Positions 43,985 to 53,174 are shown, numbered from the stretch's first letter. The stretch is DNA of 53,174 nt from Kofleriaceae bacterium (GCA_019912685.1 JAIOII010001186.1:1-53174), one strand, 5' to 3'. The notes: generated by a model from the sequence alone, not told the origin. Made by a program: numbers and translations.

Positions 43985-45781
43985 ATGTCGAAGCGCTGGA
44001 CAGCTCGGCGGGTCGCCGTGATCGGAGGGGGCATTGCAGGTCTCACGGCCGCCCACGAGCTCGCCGGTCGGGGCTTCGACGTGACGCTCCACGAGATGCG
44101 GCCAGGCGGAGCTCGTGGTCTCGGCGGCAAGGCCCGCTCGCAGTACTTCGCGGTCAACGGCGCCGAGGTGCCGGGGGAGCACGGCTATCGCTTCATGCCC
44201 GCCTTCTATCGCTGCTTGCCGGAGACCATGGCTCGCATCCCCGGGCGGCTCGAGCCGGGCCGCTACCGGGCCGAAGCGTTCCGGGAGCCATGCGGAGGTA
44301 GCGTGCGCGACAGCCTCGTCGGGCTGTCGCACATGGCGATCGCGCGGGAGAACTTCCCGCTGCTCACCATCCATCGCAACGCGCCCCGCTACAGCGAGGT
44401 GGGCGGCCTGGTGCTGACGCTGGCGAAGATCTTCCACAGCATCTCCGGCGCCGAGCTGCATCACATCGGCAAGAAGCTGTTGCACTACTGCACCCGTGGG
44501 CCCGTCGAACGCATGCAGCGGTTCGAGCAGCTCTCCTTCTGGGAGTACATGGAGGCGGACAAGCTCGGCCCCATCGCTCAGCGCGTTCTCGAGTGCACGC
44601 CTCAGGCGCTCGTCGCGATGAAGGCGAGCGAAGGCAGCGCACGGACGTTGCTCGACGTGCTCGTCCTGATGATGCTCGATTTTCGCCGTCCGGGTCCGTC
44701 GGAGTTCGTGCTTCCGGGTCCGACCACCGACACGTGGCTCGGGCCCTGGGCGCGGTGGCTCGCGCAGCTCGGCGTGCGTTTCGAGCAAGGGCCGGAGCAG
44801 CGCGTGACCCGCATCGAGGTCGAGGGCCGTGAGGTGGTGGCGGTGCATCGCGCCGGCGCGCCGCCCATCCGAGCCGACTGGTACGTGCTCGCGACTCCGC
44901 TGGAAGCCACGCAGGGAATCGTCGCGCAGTCGCCGGCGGCGAGGGATCGCTGCGCCGAGCTCGACAAGGTGGCGGCGATCCCGCTCGACGCCACCACGCG
45001 CTGGATGGTGGGCGTGCAGTTCCTGTTGCGAGGCGCCGATCGTCCCTGGGTCCGCGGCCATGTCGCCTTCGGCGATTCGCCCTGGGGGATCACGGGCGTG
45101 TCGCAGCGCCAGTTCTGGAGACCGGAGTACGTCGAGCGCCTCACCGCGGCCGGCGGTTCCGGCATGCTCTCGATCATCGCCACCGAGTGGAACCAACCTC
45201 GTGATTGCGAGGTGCCGCGGGCCGAATCGCTGACGCTTCCGCAGATCCAGGCGGAGATCATCCGGCAGATCGCCAAGTGCCGCGACGCAGACCAGCAGCC
45301 GATGCTGCGATCGCAGGACGTGCTCGCCTTTCATTTCGACCAGGACGTCGGCTTCGAGCACGGGCGGCCCGGGCGCAACCGTTCACCGCTCCTCATCCAT
45401 CCCCCCGGCAGCTGGGCGCGCCGACCTTCACCCGCGTCGGACCTCCGCAACCTCGTCCTGTGCGGCGACCACGTCCAGAATCCGATGGACCTGGCGACGA
45501 TGGAGGGCGCCTGCGCCTCGGCGCGGATGGCGGCCAACGTGGTGCTCGACGGCGCGGACCACGACGTCGCCGATCGCGCGATGGTGATCGATGACTACCA
45601 GCGGGAGCACGTGCCCACCGCATGGCGGCAGCTCGGTCGGATCAACGATGTTCGCTTCCTCCAGCGCCGCGAGACCCGCATGCCGGCGCACGATCCGACC
45701 GTGTCGCCGGAGTCGCGGGAAGAGGCCGTCGATCGGCTCGCACGCGAGGCGGCGCGTATCGGGCGACAGGAGGTGGCATGA
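43985..45781 (+). CDS. FAD-dependent oxidoreductase, phytoene desaturase/HpnE-like
   Basis: 598 aa from ATG 43985 (GAGGAG upstream). The dinucleotide-binding fold is at the N-terminus (VAVIGGGIAGLTAAHEL, then GGKARS) and the C-terminal FAD motif is LVLCGDHVQNPMDLATMEGA. It resembles amine oxidase/carotenoid desaturase enzymes acting on lipids. The substrate is not clear. Overlaps the next gene by ATGA. Confidence 0.8.
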   Translation: MSKRWTARRVAVIGGGIAGLTAAHELAGRGFDVTLHEMRPGGARGLGGKARSQYFAVNGAEVPGEHGYRFMPAFYRCLPETMARIPGRLEPGRYRAEAFREPCGGSVRDSLVGLSHMAIARENFPLLTIHRNAPRYSEVGGLVLTLAKIFHSISGAELHHIGKKLLHYCTRGPVERMQRFEQLSFWEYMEADKLGPIAQRVLECTPQALVAMKASEGSARTLLDVLVLMMLDFRRPGPSEFVLPGPTTDTWLGPWARWLAQLGVRFEQGPEQRVTRIEVEGREVVAVHRAGAPPIRADWYVLATPLEATQGIVAQSPAARDRCAELDKVAAIPLDATTRWMVGVQFLLRGADRPWVRGHVAFGDSPWGITGVSQRQFWRPEYVERLTAAGGSGMLSIIATEWNQPRDCEVPRAESLTLPQIQAEIIRQIAKCRDADQQPMLRSQDVLAFHFDQDVGFEHGRPGRNRSPLLIHPPGSWARRPSPASDLRNLVLCGDHVQNPMDLATMEGACASARMAANVVLDGADHDVADRAMVIDDYQREHVPTAWRQLGRINDVRFLQRRETRMPAHDPTVSPESREEAVDRLAREAARIGRQEVA

Positions 45782-46596
45782 AGCTCCCGCTGGGGCGGCC
45801 CCTCGCTTACGAGCGCTTTCCGTTCGTCCAGGCGGCGCGCTCGCCGGTGCGCGCGCCCGTCCCACGTGACGTGCTGGGCGAGCGCGTTGGCCCCGGGCGG
45901 GCCGCGCTGATCCCCGACTTCGATGCGCTCCGTTCGGCGACCTTCCATCCAGGCCGGGTGCATCCCCGGCTGCGCGGCTTCTACGAGCGCCCCGAGCCCC
46001 ATCACATGCGCGTGGAATGGCTGCGGTGGGAGCCGTGGGCCGAGCCCCTCGCGTTTGCCTATTTGCCGCTGGCGCGTCGCGTCGGCAACCTCTGCATCCC
46101 GCGCCTCGTCGACGGCGGCGCGCGAATGAGCAGCTCGGTTCAGGAGCTCTTCCTTCACGACGGCGGCAGCAGTCGCCGGTGGGTACGCACGCTGTCGGGC
46201 ACGAGCCGCGTCTTCTACATCGCGGCGCTGCGAACCTGGGTGGATGAACACGGACAGGCCAGCTACTGGTCGCTGGCATTTCCCTTCCCCGGCATCAACC
46301 TCATGGTGCTGCTCCGGCTACGCAACGTCGATGACGGCATCGAGGTGAGCTCCAGGGCCGACGAGCTCACCGGGACCTATGTCATCGTCCCGGGCCGGCG
46401 CGTCTTCGTCGCGCTGCCGGGGCCGCCCACCCACGAGGTGCTTCGCTTCTGGGTCGAGGGCGAGGCGGTCGCCGGAGCGCACGAGGACTTCCTGGGAGGA
46501 CGCCGAGCCTTCGCCTTGCGCTACCGCATCGAGCGAGCCCTGTGCGAGCAACGCCCGGCGGTCACCGTGCAGGCTGCGGGACCCGAGCCTGGTTGA
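45778..46596 (+). CDS. Hypothetical protein coupled to the FAD oxidoreductase
   Basis: 272 aa; ATG overlaps the oxidoreductase stop (ATGA). It has an aromatic beta-rich fold (YWSLAFPFPGINLMVLLRL, GTYVIVPGRRVFVALPG) without known motifs. Probably works with the oxidoreductase in one lipid or pigment pathway. Confidence 0.7.
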   Translation: MKLPLGRPLAYERFPFVQAARSPVRAPVPRDVLGERVGPGRAALIPDFDALRSATFHPGRVHPRLRGFYERPEPHHMRVEWLRWEPWAEPLAFAYLPLARRVGNLCIPRLVDGGARMSSSVQELFLHDGGSSRRWVRTLSGTSRVFYIAALRTWVDEHGQASYWSLAFPFPGINLMVLLRLRNVDDGIEVSSRADELTGTYVIVPGRRVFVALPGPPTHEVLRFWVEGEAVAGAHEDFLGGRRAFALRYRIERALCEQRPAVTVQAAGPEPG

Positions 46597-46711
46597 CGGC
46601 CGGGCTGCCGGCGTCGCCGTGCGGGTGAGCGCTCACGCCCACCGGCGCGCTGGTCGCGATGCGCCCGCGCGGCGGGCACGTGGAGTGCATTACATGGCAC
46701 CGCGAGGTGCC

Positions 46712-48136
46712 ATGTACTTCAAGCGCATCAAGACGCCGGGGCTCGCTCACAACGCGTACTTGCTCGGTGACAAGCACGACGCGGTCATCGTCGATCCGCG
46801 ACGCGACGTCGACGAGTACCTGAAGCTCGCGCGCGAGAACGATCTCGTCATCAAGTACATCCTCGAGACGCACCGTCAGGAGGACTTCGTGATCGGTTCG
46901 AAGGAGATCGCGGAGAAGACCGGCGCGAAGATCGTCTCGCTCGACCATCCTCTGTTCGGGCATTCGGACATCCGGCTCGAGCACGGCGAGCGCCTGCGCG
47001 CGGGCAGCCTGAGCTTCGTGGCGCTGCACACGCCGGGACACACGCCGGAGAGCACCTGCTATGCCGTGTTCCTCCGCGACGTCCCCGATCGCGCGTGGGG
47101 CGTGTTCACGGGCGACACCCTCTTCATCGGCGAGACCGGGCGCACGGATCTGGCGGATCCGAAGCGGACGCGCGAGCACGCCGGCATGTTGTTCGATGCC
47201 GTGCACGACAAGCTGCTGCCGCTCGGCGATCAAGCGCTCCTGTGGCCCGCGCATGGCTCGGGGTCGGTGTGCGGCGGCAACATCGCCGACCGCGACGAGT
47301 CGACGCTCGGGCTCGAGCGCGCGTACAACCCGGTGTTCACGAAGACGCGGGGCGCCTTCATGGACGCCAAGCTGCGCGAGCGGATTCCGCGGCCGCCGTA
47401 CTTCACCCTGATGGAGAAGCTGAACCTCGAGGGAGGCACGCCGCTCGCCACCCCACCTCTCGCGGTACCGCTCCTGCCGCCGAAGAAGTTCGCCTCGGAG
47501 CACAAGCAGGGCATCGTGCTCGACGGCCGCGATCCGGAGGCGTTCGCCGGCGGCCACGTGCCGGGCTCCTACAACGTGTGGCTCGAGGGTATGGCGATCT
47601 TCGGTGGATGGCTCGCCAACCGGACCACGCCCGTCTACCTCGTGCTCGACGACCTGAACCAGCTCGAGACCGCCGTGCTGGCGCTGGCGCGGCTCGGCGT
47701 CGACAACATCCAGGGCGTGCTCGCCGGTGGGTTCGAGGCCTGGCGCGATGCCGGGCAGCCATTCGATCACCTCGCCACGATCGCGCCGCGCGAGCTCGTC
47801 GATGCGCGGACCAGCCATGTCGTCCTCGATGTTCGTGACGACATGGAGTTCGAGGACGAAGGCCACATCGTCGATGCTCGCCATCTCTACGTCGGCTACC
47901 TCGACGACCACCTCGGCCGCATCGCGTCCGGGATCGATCGGAAGGCCGCGATCGCGGTCGTGTGCAGCGTCGGCCACCGCGCCGGGCTCGCCGCGAGCAT
48001 CCTGCGTCGCAAGGGCTACCAGAACGTCAAGAACCTGCTCGGCGGCATGACCGCGTGGACTCGGCTGGAGCTGCCGACGACCAAGGGCACCGAGCACAGC
48101 GTCACCACTCCGGACATCGAAGGGAAACGCGCATGA
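46712..48136 (+). CDS. MBL-fold persulfide dioxygenase-like/rhodanese fusion
   Basis: 474 aa from ATG 46712 (ATG 46694 possible). The N-terminal MBL domain (1-250) has ETHRQEDFVIG where the usual THxHxDH stands, then LHTPGHTPES, FTGDTLF and WPAHGSGS. One rhodanese-like domain (LDGRDPEAFAGGHVPGSYN) lacks a catalytic Cys. A second has VVCSVGHRAG with the active Cys. Relatives oxidise glutathione persulfide to sulfite and transfer sulfane sulfur. The changed metal motif leaves activity open. ATGA overlap with the YeeE/YedE gene. Confidence 0.82.
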   Translation: MYFKRIKTPGLAHNAYLLGDKHDAVIVDPRRDVDEYLKLARENDLVIKYILETHRQEDFVIGSKEIAEKTGAKIVSLDHPLFGHSDIRLEHGERLRAGSLSFVALHTPGHTPESTCYAVFLRDVPDRAWGVFTGDTLFIGETGRTDLADPKRTREHAGMLFDAVHDKLLPLGDQALLWPAHGSGSVCGGNIADRDESTLGLERAYNPVFTKTRGAFMDAKLRERIPRPPYFTLMEKLNLEGGTPLATPPLAVPLLPPKKFASEHKQGIVLDGRDPEAFAGGHVPGSYNVWLEGMAIFGGWLANRTTPVYLVLDDLNQLETAVLALARLGVDNIQGVLAGGFEAWRDAGQPFDHLATIAPRELVDARTSHVVLDVRDDMEFEDEGHIVDARHLYVGYLDDHLGRIASGIDRKAAIAVVCSVGHRAGLAASILRRKGYQNVKNLLGGMTAWTRLELPTTKGTEHSVTTPDIEGKRA

Positions 48137-48669
48137 GCATCCTCGCGAGACGATCGTGGTCGCCGTACGCCGTCGGTGCCGGCATCGGCGTGCTCAGCTG
48201 GTTCAGCTTCCTCACCGCGAAGCAACCGATCGGCATCACCGCGGCCTTCGAGGGCACCGCCGCAGGCCTCGGCCAGCGGTTCGCGCCACGCTGGTCCGGC
48301 GCGAACGCCTACGTCGCCGAGAACGACGAGGTGCCGAAGCTCGACTGGGAGTGGATGCTCGCCGCCGGCGTCGCGCTCGGAAGCTTCCTCAGCTCGAGGG
48401 CATCTGCCGACCGGCACCCGCCGCGCGTGTCGGCGATCTGGGCGCGCCGGTTCGGAACATCGCCGGTGCGGCGCGACCTCGGCGCGTTTCTCGGCGGCGC
48501 GCTGATGATGCTCGGCGCTCGCGTCGCGAAGGGCTGCACGAGCGGCCACGCCATCAGCGGCAACATGCAGCTCGCGGCGTCGAGCTGGCTGTTCTCGCCG
48601 GTCATGGCCGCCGCGGCCGCCGGTGTTGCGCACCTGCTGTTCGGAAGGCCGGTGGCGCGTGCGCGTTGA
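48133..48669 (+). CDS. YeeE/YedE-family sulfur transporter, first half
   Basis: 178 aa, polytopic membrane protein with the family Cys motif ARVAKGCTSGHAISG. YeeE/YedE (TsuA) proteins take up thiosulfate through a line of Cys residues. Here the transporter is split in two genes; the other half follows with an 11-bp overlap. Confidence 0.8.
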   Translation: MSILARRSWSPYAVGAGIGVLSWFSFLTAKQPIGITAAFEGTAAGLGQRFAPRWSGANAYVAENDEVPKLDWEWMLAAGVALGSFLSSRASADRHPPRVSAIWARRFGTSPVRRDLGAFLGGALMMLGARVAKGCTSGHAISGNMQLAASSWLFSPVMAAAAAGVAHLLFGRPVARAR

Positions 48670-49198
48670 AGGACCCGGGAAGCTGGCGCTCGGTCTGGGC
48701 ACCGGCGTCGCCTTCGGCGCGCTGCTGCAGAAGGGCCGCGTCGCGAAGTACGACGTGATCGTCGACCAGCTCCTGTTGCGCGACCCGACCGTCGCCAAGG
48801 TCATGGCAACCGCGATCGCCGTCGGGGCGGTCGGCGTGCAAGGGCTCGTCCAGTCCGGGCGGGCCTCCCTCGAGATCAAGCCGCTCCGCCTCGTGTCGAT
48901 CGTCGGTGGCGGTGCGCTGTTCGGGGCCGGCCTCGCGATCAACGGGTATTGCCCGGGGACGACGATCGCCGCGGTCGGCGAAGGGCGTCGCGACGCGCTC
49001 TGGGGTGTCCTCGGGATGCTCGCGGGCGCCGCGCTCTACGTGCGTGCGTATCCACGCATGAAGCCGGCGCTCGAGGCGGCCGACCGCGGCAAGCTGACGT
49101 TGCCGAAGGCGACCAGGACCTCGGCGTGGCCATGGATCGCGGGCCTCGCGAGCGCGGTGCTCGCGTACGCCGTCATCGACCGGTTGCGTTCGCGCTGA
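48659..49198 (+). CDS. YeeE/YedE-family transporter, second half (DUF6691-like)
   Basis: 179 aa from a GTG at 48659. Membrane helices and the second Cys motif (INGYCPGTTIAAVGEG). With the first half it should form one pore for a small sulfur species, supplying the persulfide/rhodanese enzyme. Confidence 0.8.
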   Translation: MRVEGPGKLALGLGTGVAFGALLQKGRVAKYDVIVDQLLLRDPTVAKVMATAIAVGAVGVQGLVQSGRASLEIKPLRLVSIVGGGALFGAGLAINGYCPGTTIAAVGEGRRDALWGVLGMLAGAALYVRAYPRMKPALEAADRGKLTLPKATRTSAWPWIAGLASAVLAYAVIDRLRSR

Positions 49199-49223
49199 GC
49201 GCCGCCTCCGATGATGCATCCCC

Positions 49224-49586
49224 ATGTCGAGCGACGCACCCGACCTCCGGTTCCTCCAGGCCAACGAGCGCACGCTGCTGGCGTGGTTGCGCACCGGCGT
49301 GACGCTCATGGCGTTCGGCTTCGTGATCGCCCGCCTGTCCGCATGGTTGCAGTTCGAGCACCCCGAACGCGATGACGACGGCTGGGGCTCGATGCTCGGA
49401 ATCGCGGTCGTCGGGCTCGGTACCGCGTGCCATGTCATCGCAGCGATCCGGTTCGTTCGTGCGCGGCGCGCGCTGGTCGCCGGCGAGGCGATCGCGCCGG
49501 GATCGACCGGTCCGGTCGCGGTCGCGGCGCTGGTCGCGGCGCTCGGCATCGGAGCGGTCGTGTACCTCGCCATGGGCACGCGTTGA
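49224..49586 (+). CDS. DUF202 (YidH-like) membrane protein
   Basis: 120 aa: LRFLQANERTLLAWLRTGVTLMAFGF is the DUF202 signature, followed by two more transmembrane helices. Small inner-membrane protein of unknown role, 25 bp after the transporter gene. Confidence 0.85.
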   Translation: MSSDAPDLRFLQANERTLLAWLRTGVTLMAFGFVIARLSAWLQFEHPERDDDGWGSMLGIAVVGLGTACHVIAAIRFVRARRALVAGEAIAPGSTGPVAVAALVAALGIGAVVYLAMGTR

Positions 49587-49614
49587 TCACCGCTGCACGA
49601 GACCGTGTCTGCGA

Positions 49615-50619
49615 TCAGATGATGATCGCGGTGGCGTAGTCCCAGGTCGCCGACCGGGCGTTGCCGGCGGCGTCGGTGACGCGGACCTCGAAGGTCCAGG
49701 GCGCGTACGACGCCGGGGGGGGCGGGAACTGCACCGCCCACGTCGTCGGCGAGCTGCAGCTCACGAACGCGCCGCTCGGCGCGCCGCGCGCGTACGAGCG
49801 GCACTCCACATTGGTGGGGCTGCCCGACGCCGAGAACGTGAAGGTCGTGGTCGTGCTGTACACGACCTGGGTAGGCCCCGAGGTGATGATCACGCTCGGC
49901 GCGACGGTGTCGACGACGAACGCGGCGGTGGCGTCGCCGGTGCGGCCCATGCCGTCGGTGGCGCGCACGTGGATCACGTGGGCGCCGTCGGACAGCGCCG
50001 GCGTGGTGTACGGCGAGGTGCAGGCGGCGAAGGCGCCGCCGTCGAGCCGGCACTCGGTCGACACCGCGCCGCTGGCGGTCACGACGAACGAGATCGTCGG
50101 CGTGCTGTCGCTGGTCGGCGAGGGCACGGAGGTGATGGTCACGGCCGGGGGGAGCGGCTCCTCGACCTCGATCTCGATGTCGTAGCCCTGGTCGAGCTCG
50201 ACGTCCCCGTCCTCGACGCGGAAGCGCAGCGGCACCCGGGTGCGCGCGCCGGCCGAGACGGCGAACGCGAGCGGGTTGTCGGAGAGCAGCGTGGCATCGA
50301 CCGTGACCGGCGGCTCCGGCGGCGCCAGGCGCTCGAGGCGCCAGCCCTCCGCGAGCTCCACCTCGTACTCGCCCACGTCGACGTCGGCCGACAGCGACGT
50401 GCGGTCCGGATCGTCCTCGGTGTCCCAGGTCTCGCTGTAGGCCGGTCCGTCGACGGCGACGACGGCGTCGCGCAACCGGTAGACGGTGCCCGACGGCGAC
50501 TGCCCCACCAGCTGGAGGCTGACGGTGCCCACCTCGGAGGTCTCCTGTTCGAAGCAGGCGCCCGAGGCAACGGAACCAACACACACGGCAAGAGTTGCGC
50601 AGCGGAAGACAGTTCTCAT
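49615..50619 (-). CDS. Lipoprotein with Ig-like repeats
   Basis: 334 aa from ATG 50619. Signal peptide and lipobox near residue 21 (SVASGAC). The N-terminal part is a beta domain containing SETWDTEDDPDRTSL. Two Ig-like repeats follow: VTITSVPSPTSDSTP...CRLDGGAFAACTSPY and VIITSGPTQVVYS...ECRSYARGAPSGAFVSC. Surface adhesion or cell-wall binding is likely. Confidence 0.75.
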   Translation of the reverse strand: MRTVFRCATLAVCVGSVASGACFEQETSEVGTVSLQLVGQSPSGTVYRLRDAVVAVDGPAYSETWDTEDDPDRTSLSADVDVGEYEVELAEGWRLERLAPPEPPVTVDATLLSDNPLAFAVSAGARTRVPLRFRVEDGDVELDQGYDIEIEVEEPLPPAVTITSVPSPTSDSTPTISFVVTASGAVSTECRLDGGAFAACTSPYTTPALSDGAHVIHVRATDGMGRTGDATAAFVVDTVAPSVIITSGPTQVVYSTTTTFTFSASGSPTNVECRSYARGAPSGAFVSCSSPTTWAVQFPPPPASYAPWTFEVRVTDAAGNARSATWDYATAIII

Positions 50620-50710
50620 GCTCGGTGACGTACCAAGCGGCGTCGGCCGGGCACATGGAAGGAACAGGCAGAGTCCGCAGCGGCCGCTGGCGTCGTATAA
50701 GGAGGCCACG

Positions 50711-51151
50711 ATGCCGAGCTACGAGAAGCGCACCTGGTGGACCCGCCACGACATGAGTCGGCGTCTCGCCGACGAGACGTTCCTGGAGGCCGCGGTCACC
50801 TGCGCGTTCGCGGTGGCCGCCGCCGATGGCAGCGCCAGCGAGGTCGAGTACGACGCGCTGCTCGATCGCCTCGAGCTCCTCGGGGGCGTCGAGCGCGACA
50901 CGATCGACGGCCTGGTCAGCAACGCGAGCCACCGCCTCGAGGAGGACGGCTTCGCGCCGCTGATCGCCCGGGTGGCGGAGCTCGTGGGTGATCCGGGCCA
51001 GGCCGAGGCGGCGCTCATGCTGGGGCTCGTGATCGGGCTCGCCGACGACGAGTACACATCGACCGAGCAGGAGATCGTCACGCAGCTCGCGACGGCCACC
51101 GGCGTCGCGCCGGCGCGCGTCGACGAGATGGTGGCCGAGCTCCGCGCCTGA
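50711..51151 (+). CDS. TerB-like domain protein
   Basis: 146 aa, AAGGAGG upstream of the ATG. It is all-helical with acidic repeats typical of TerB/DjlA (AAADGSASEVEYDALLDRL, GLADDEYTSTEQEIVTQLA). It may bind divalent metal at the membrane. Function in this host unknown. Confidence 0.75.
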   Translation: MPSYEKRTWWTRHDMSRRLADETFLEAAVTCAFAVAAADGSASEVEYDALLDRLELLGGVERDTIDGLVSNASHRLEEDGFAPLIARVAELVGDPGQAEAALMLGLVIGLADDEYTSTEQEIVTQLATATGVAPARVDEMVAELRA

Positions 51152-51177
51152 TTGCCAGCCTCCGAGGTCCAGCGCGG

Positions 51178-52758
51178 CTACCGCATGCCCGGCGCCATGA
51201 GGCCGTAGCCGGCGGGGACCGGCGGCGGGGGCGGCGCCGCCTGGTAGCGCCTGATGAAGCCGAGCCCGCGCGCACCACGCGCCGCCCAGAACACGACGGC
51301 GAAGCCGAGCAGGAACAGCGCCGGCCCGCCGCCGAGCACCAGCGGCCAGCTCCCGGTCGCGATCATCTTGCCGGCGAGCCAGGCCACGCCCTCCTGCGCC
51401 GCCAGGATGTAGAGCACCGGCAGGACCATCGCCCACAGGACCGCCAGGCTGCCCCAGATCCAGAAGCGGCGGTGCTGGCCGAGCGGCACGCCCTCGCGGA
51501 AGCGGGCCTGGAACAGCTTCTGCGTCTTGCCGAGGAAGAGCGCGGTCGTCACCAGCACGACGCCGAGGTTGGCGGCGAGGAAGACGATGCTGGCCATGAG
51601 CGAGAACAGCACCCAGAACGACGACGCCTGGTCCACGACCTGGACGTACATGAGCGAGACCGTCAGGTAGGCGAGGAAGATCTCGATCGCGGGCGCGAGC
51701 ACCAGGCCGACCAGGATCCCGGCGAGCACGGTGAGCACGAAGAGCACGCCGATCACCGCCAGGGTCGCGCGCAGCTCGGCCCACACGTTGCGCAGGGTGA
51801 GGGCGACGACGCGCCGGCCGGCGCCGGCCTCGCCCGCCGCAGCGCGACCGGGCAGCCGCACGATCTCGGCGAGGGTCGGCCACGCCGCCCTGGCGAACAG
51901 CAGCATCGCCAGCCCGATCATCACGATGGGCAGGAGGCCGAACAGCCAGTCGAGGCGCTTGAAGAAGTTGCCGACGGTGGTGAAGACCGTGAAGTCGGAG
52001 CGCAGCTTCTGGACGTTCTCGAGCATGATCGTCAGGACCGGCTCCTCCGACTCGCCGGTGAGGCCGACCAGCGTCGGCTCGATCAGCACCGGGCCGATCT
52101 CCGCCATGTCGGGCGCCTTGTCGTGCATGAGGTCGAACGTCGACTCGACGACCTGCAGCTGTGGGTTGGTCGCCTGCCCCATCACCGCCTGGGAGCCGCG
52201 CATGAGCAGGAGCACGCCGGTGAACAGGTTGACGGCGACGACGAACATCACCGCGGCCAGCGCGCTGTACCTCCACAGCACCGCGCCCTGCCCCGGGAAG
52301 CGGCGGCGCAGGACCAGCGGCGCGAACAGGAGCAAGAGGCCGCCCAGGGACAGGAGCGACAGCACGGCGGCGATCTGCGCCATGCGATCGTTCTGCTTGG
52401 CGGCGATCTTGTCGCCGATCTTCTCGGTGACCTTGCCCCGCACCGCCGTGACCACCTCGCGTAGCGCGGCGGCGTACTCGGCGCGTCGCTCCGGCGTCAT
52501 CTCCTCGAAGAGCGAGGCCTCGCCGCCTTCGCCAGCCTCGCCGGCGTCGGGCGCCACGGCGTCGGGCGCCGCGGGCTCCATCACGATCTCGGCCTCGTCG
52601 TCCGGCTCGGGCGGCAGCGGCTCGACCACGGTCTGCGCCGCTGCCGGCGCGCGACCGAGCACGATCGTCAGGCCCAGCGCCAAGAGCGCCAGCGTGGTGG
52701 TCCTGCGCTTCATCCGCAGCGCCCGGAGGACCACCGTGATCACGTTACGTTGCCGCAT
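51178..52758 (-). CDS. Multi-pass membrane protein with signal peptide
   Basis: 526 aa from ATG 52758 (GAGGAGA upstream). Signal peptide ending in APAAAQ, then an acidic Pro-rich stretch and about nine transmembrane helices, with a soluble loop between helices 2 and 3 (residues about 185-265). No transporter signature is recognised. Divergent in function from its neighbours. Confidence 0.7.
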   Translation of the reverse strand: MRQRNVITVVLRALRMKRRTTTLALLALGLTIVLGRAPAAAQTVVEPLPPEPDDEAEIVMEPAAPDAVAPDAGEAGEGGEASLFEEMTPERRAEYAAALREVVTAVRGKVTEKIGDKIAAKQNDRMAQIAAVLSLLSLGGLLLLFAPLVLRRRFPGQGAVLWRYSALAAVMFVVAVNLFTGVLLLMRGSQAVMGQATNPQLQVVESTFDLMHDKAPDMAEIGPVLIEPTLVGLTGESEEPVLTIMLENVQKLRSDFTVFTTVGNFFKRLDWLFGLLPIVMIGLAMLLFARAAWPTLAEIVRLPGRAAAGEAGAGRRVVALTLRNVWAELRATLAVIGVLFVLTVLAGILVGLVLAPAIEIFLAYLTVSLMYVQVVDQASSFWVLFSLMASIVFLAANLGVVLVTTALFLGKTQKLFQARFREGVPLGQHRRFWIWGSLAVLWAMVLPVLYILAAQEGVAWLAGKMIATGSWPLVLGGGPALFLLGFAVVFWAARGARGLGFIRRYQAAPPPPPVPAGYGLMAPGMR

Positions 52759-52812
52759 GTCGTCTCCTCGGGGCGAGCGGGAGCGCTCGCCGTTCGATCG
52801 GGAGACAGGCGT

Positions 52813-53174
52813 CTACGGATCCGTCGCACCGAAAAGTCGCGTCAGGGACAGCTCGACCTGGCTGCGCACCAGCCGCACCACGCTCTCGAACTCGGTCGGC
52901 GTCAGCGCCAGCCGCGCCCGCAGGTCGTCCCGGGTCAGCTCGAACACGCGCGTCCGCGCCCGCGCGATCCAGCGCGCGGCGGTGGCGCGGTGCACGCCGT
53001 AGACGTCCCCCACCTGATCGACGTTGAGGCCGTCGACGAAGGCCAGGCGGAGGAGCGCTCGCTCGCGCTCGGTCAGGGCCTCCCCGGCGCGGCGCAGCGC
53101 GGCCTCGAGCTCGCCGGCGTAGCGCGCCTTGAGGAGGGCGAGCTCGGGGTCGTGGGCAACGAGATCGCCGAGCT
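52813..53174 (-). CDS. RNA polymerase sigma factor, ECF-like (partial)
   Basis: The frame is open to the right edge, so the N-terminus is cut off. The visible 120 aa contain sigma region 4: LTERERALLRLAFVDGLNVD, VGDVYGVHRATAARWIARAR, then a helical tail. This matches the large myxobacterial group of ECF-like factors linked to kinases. Stop at 52813-52815. Confidence 0.75.
   Translation of the reverse strand, partial: LGDLVAHDPELALLKARYAGELEAALRRAGEALTERERALLRLAFVDGLNVDQVGDVYGVHRATAARWIARARTRVFELTRDDLRARLALTPTEFESVVRLVRSQVELSLTRLFGATDP

Noticed and set aside
48602-52276. Very long open frame on the minus strand (1224 codons)
   Set aside because: It is antisense or out of frame to well-supported genes (transporter half, DUF202, Ig-like lipoprotein, membrane protein) and its translation is Arg/Ala/Pro-rich, as expected for shadow frames in high-GC DNA.

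Overview
The window looks like chromosome of a GC-rich myxobacterium (Myxococcota, Kofleriaceae/Sandaracinaceae/Polyangia-like; inferred, not proven). The signs are very high GC, Ser/Thr kinases joined to TPR or PDZ-like domains, an FHA-linked sigma-54 activator, an ECF-type sigma factor and many lipoproteins of unknown function. Chromosomal genes occupy 1-2152 and everything after the tRNA at 32915-32986.

Between them sits an integrated element of about 30.8 kb (2153-32953), bounded by a perfect 41-bp direct repeat. The repeat is the 5' half of tRNA-Gly(CCC). The right copy is part of an intact tRNA and the left copy is a stump cut just past the anticodon. Next to the intact tRNA are a tyrosine recombinase and an excisionase-like HTH protein. 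Upstream of these is a replication-like operon (HTH protein, 91-aa protein, CHC2/TOPRIM primase, AAA+ ATPase, 89-aa protein). The element carries its own copy of a tRNA promoter, overlapping the 3' end of int.

The left third of the element is a defence locus of two convergent operons. Rightward: a DUF6714-like/pentapeptide-repeat protein, a protein of unknown function, a 73-aa ORF, a C5-cytosine methyltransferase (DrmMII type) and a NERD-UvrD helicase. Leftward: an XRE regulator, an Fe-S HhH-GPD glycosylase with the active-site pattern of a T:G-mismatch glycosylase, a full-length sigma-70 factor, DrmA and DrmB. DrmA, DrmB and the C5 methylase indicate a class-2-like DISARM system. No DrmC or recognisable DrmE is present. 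The sigma factor, the glycosylase and the NERD helicase are the unusual parts.

The middle of the element holds two lipoproteins, a 1066-aa Ser/Thr kinase with a TPR-like C-terminus, and a leftward operon of a DUF6744-like protein, MoxR/RavA AAA+ ATPase, VWA protein, a 64-aa protein, a Rad52-family annealing protein and a RecB/Cas4-like nuclease.

Right of the tRNA lie decayed defence/addiction genes (a broken ParE-type toxin-antitoxin pair and a broken AbiEi/AbiEii pair). These are followed by ordinary myxobacterial genes: secreted proteins, an MBL-fold lipoprotein, a kinase with AgmX- and PDZ-like domains, an LRR protein, a sigma-54 activator, an FAD oxidoreductase pair, a sulfur cluster (persulfide dioxygenase/rhodanese plus a split YeeE/YedE transporter), and membrane and surface proteins.
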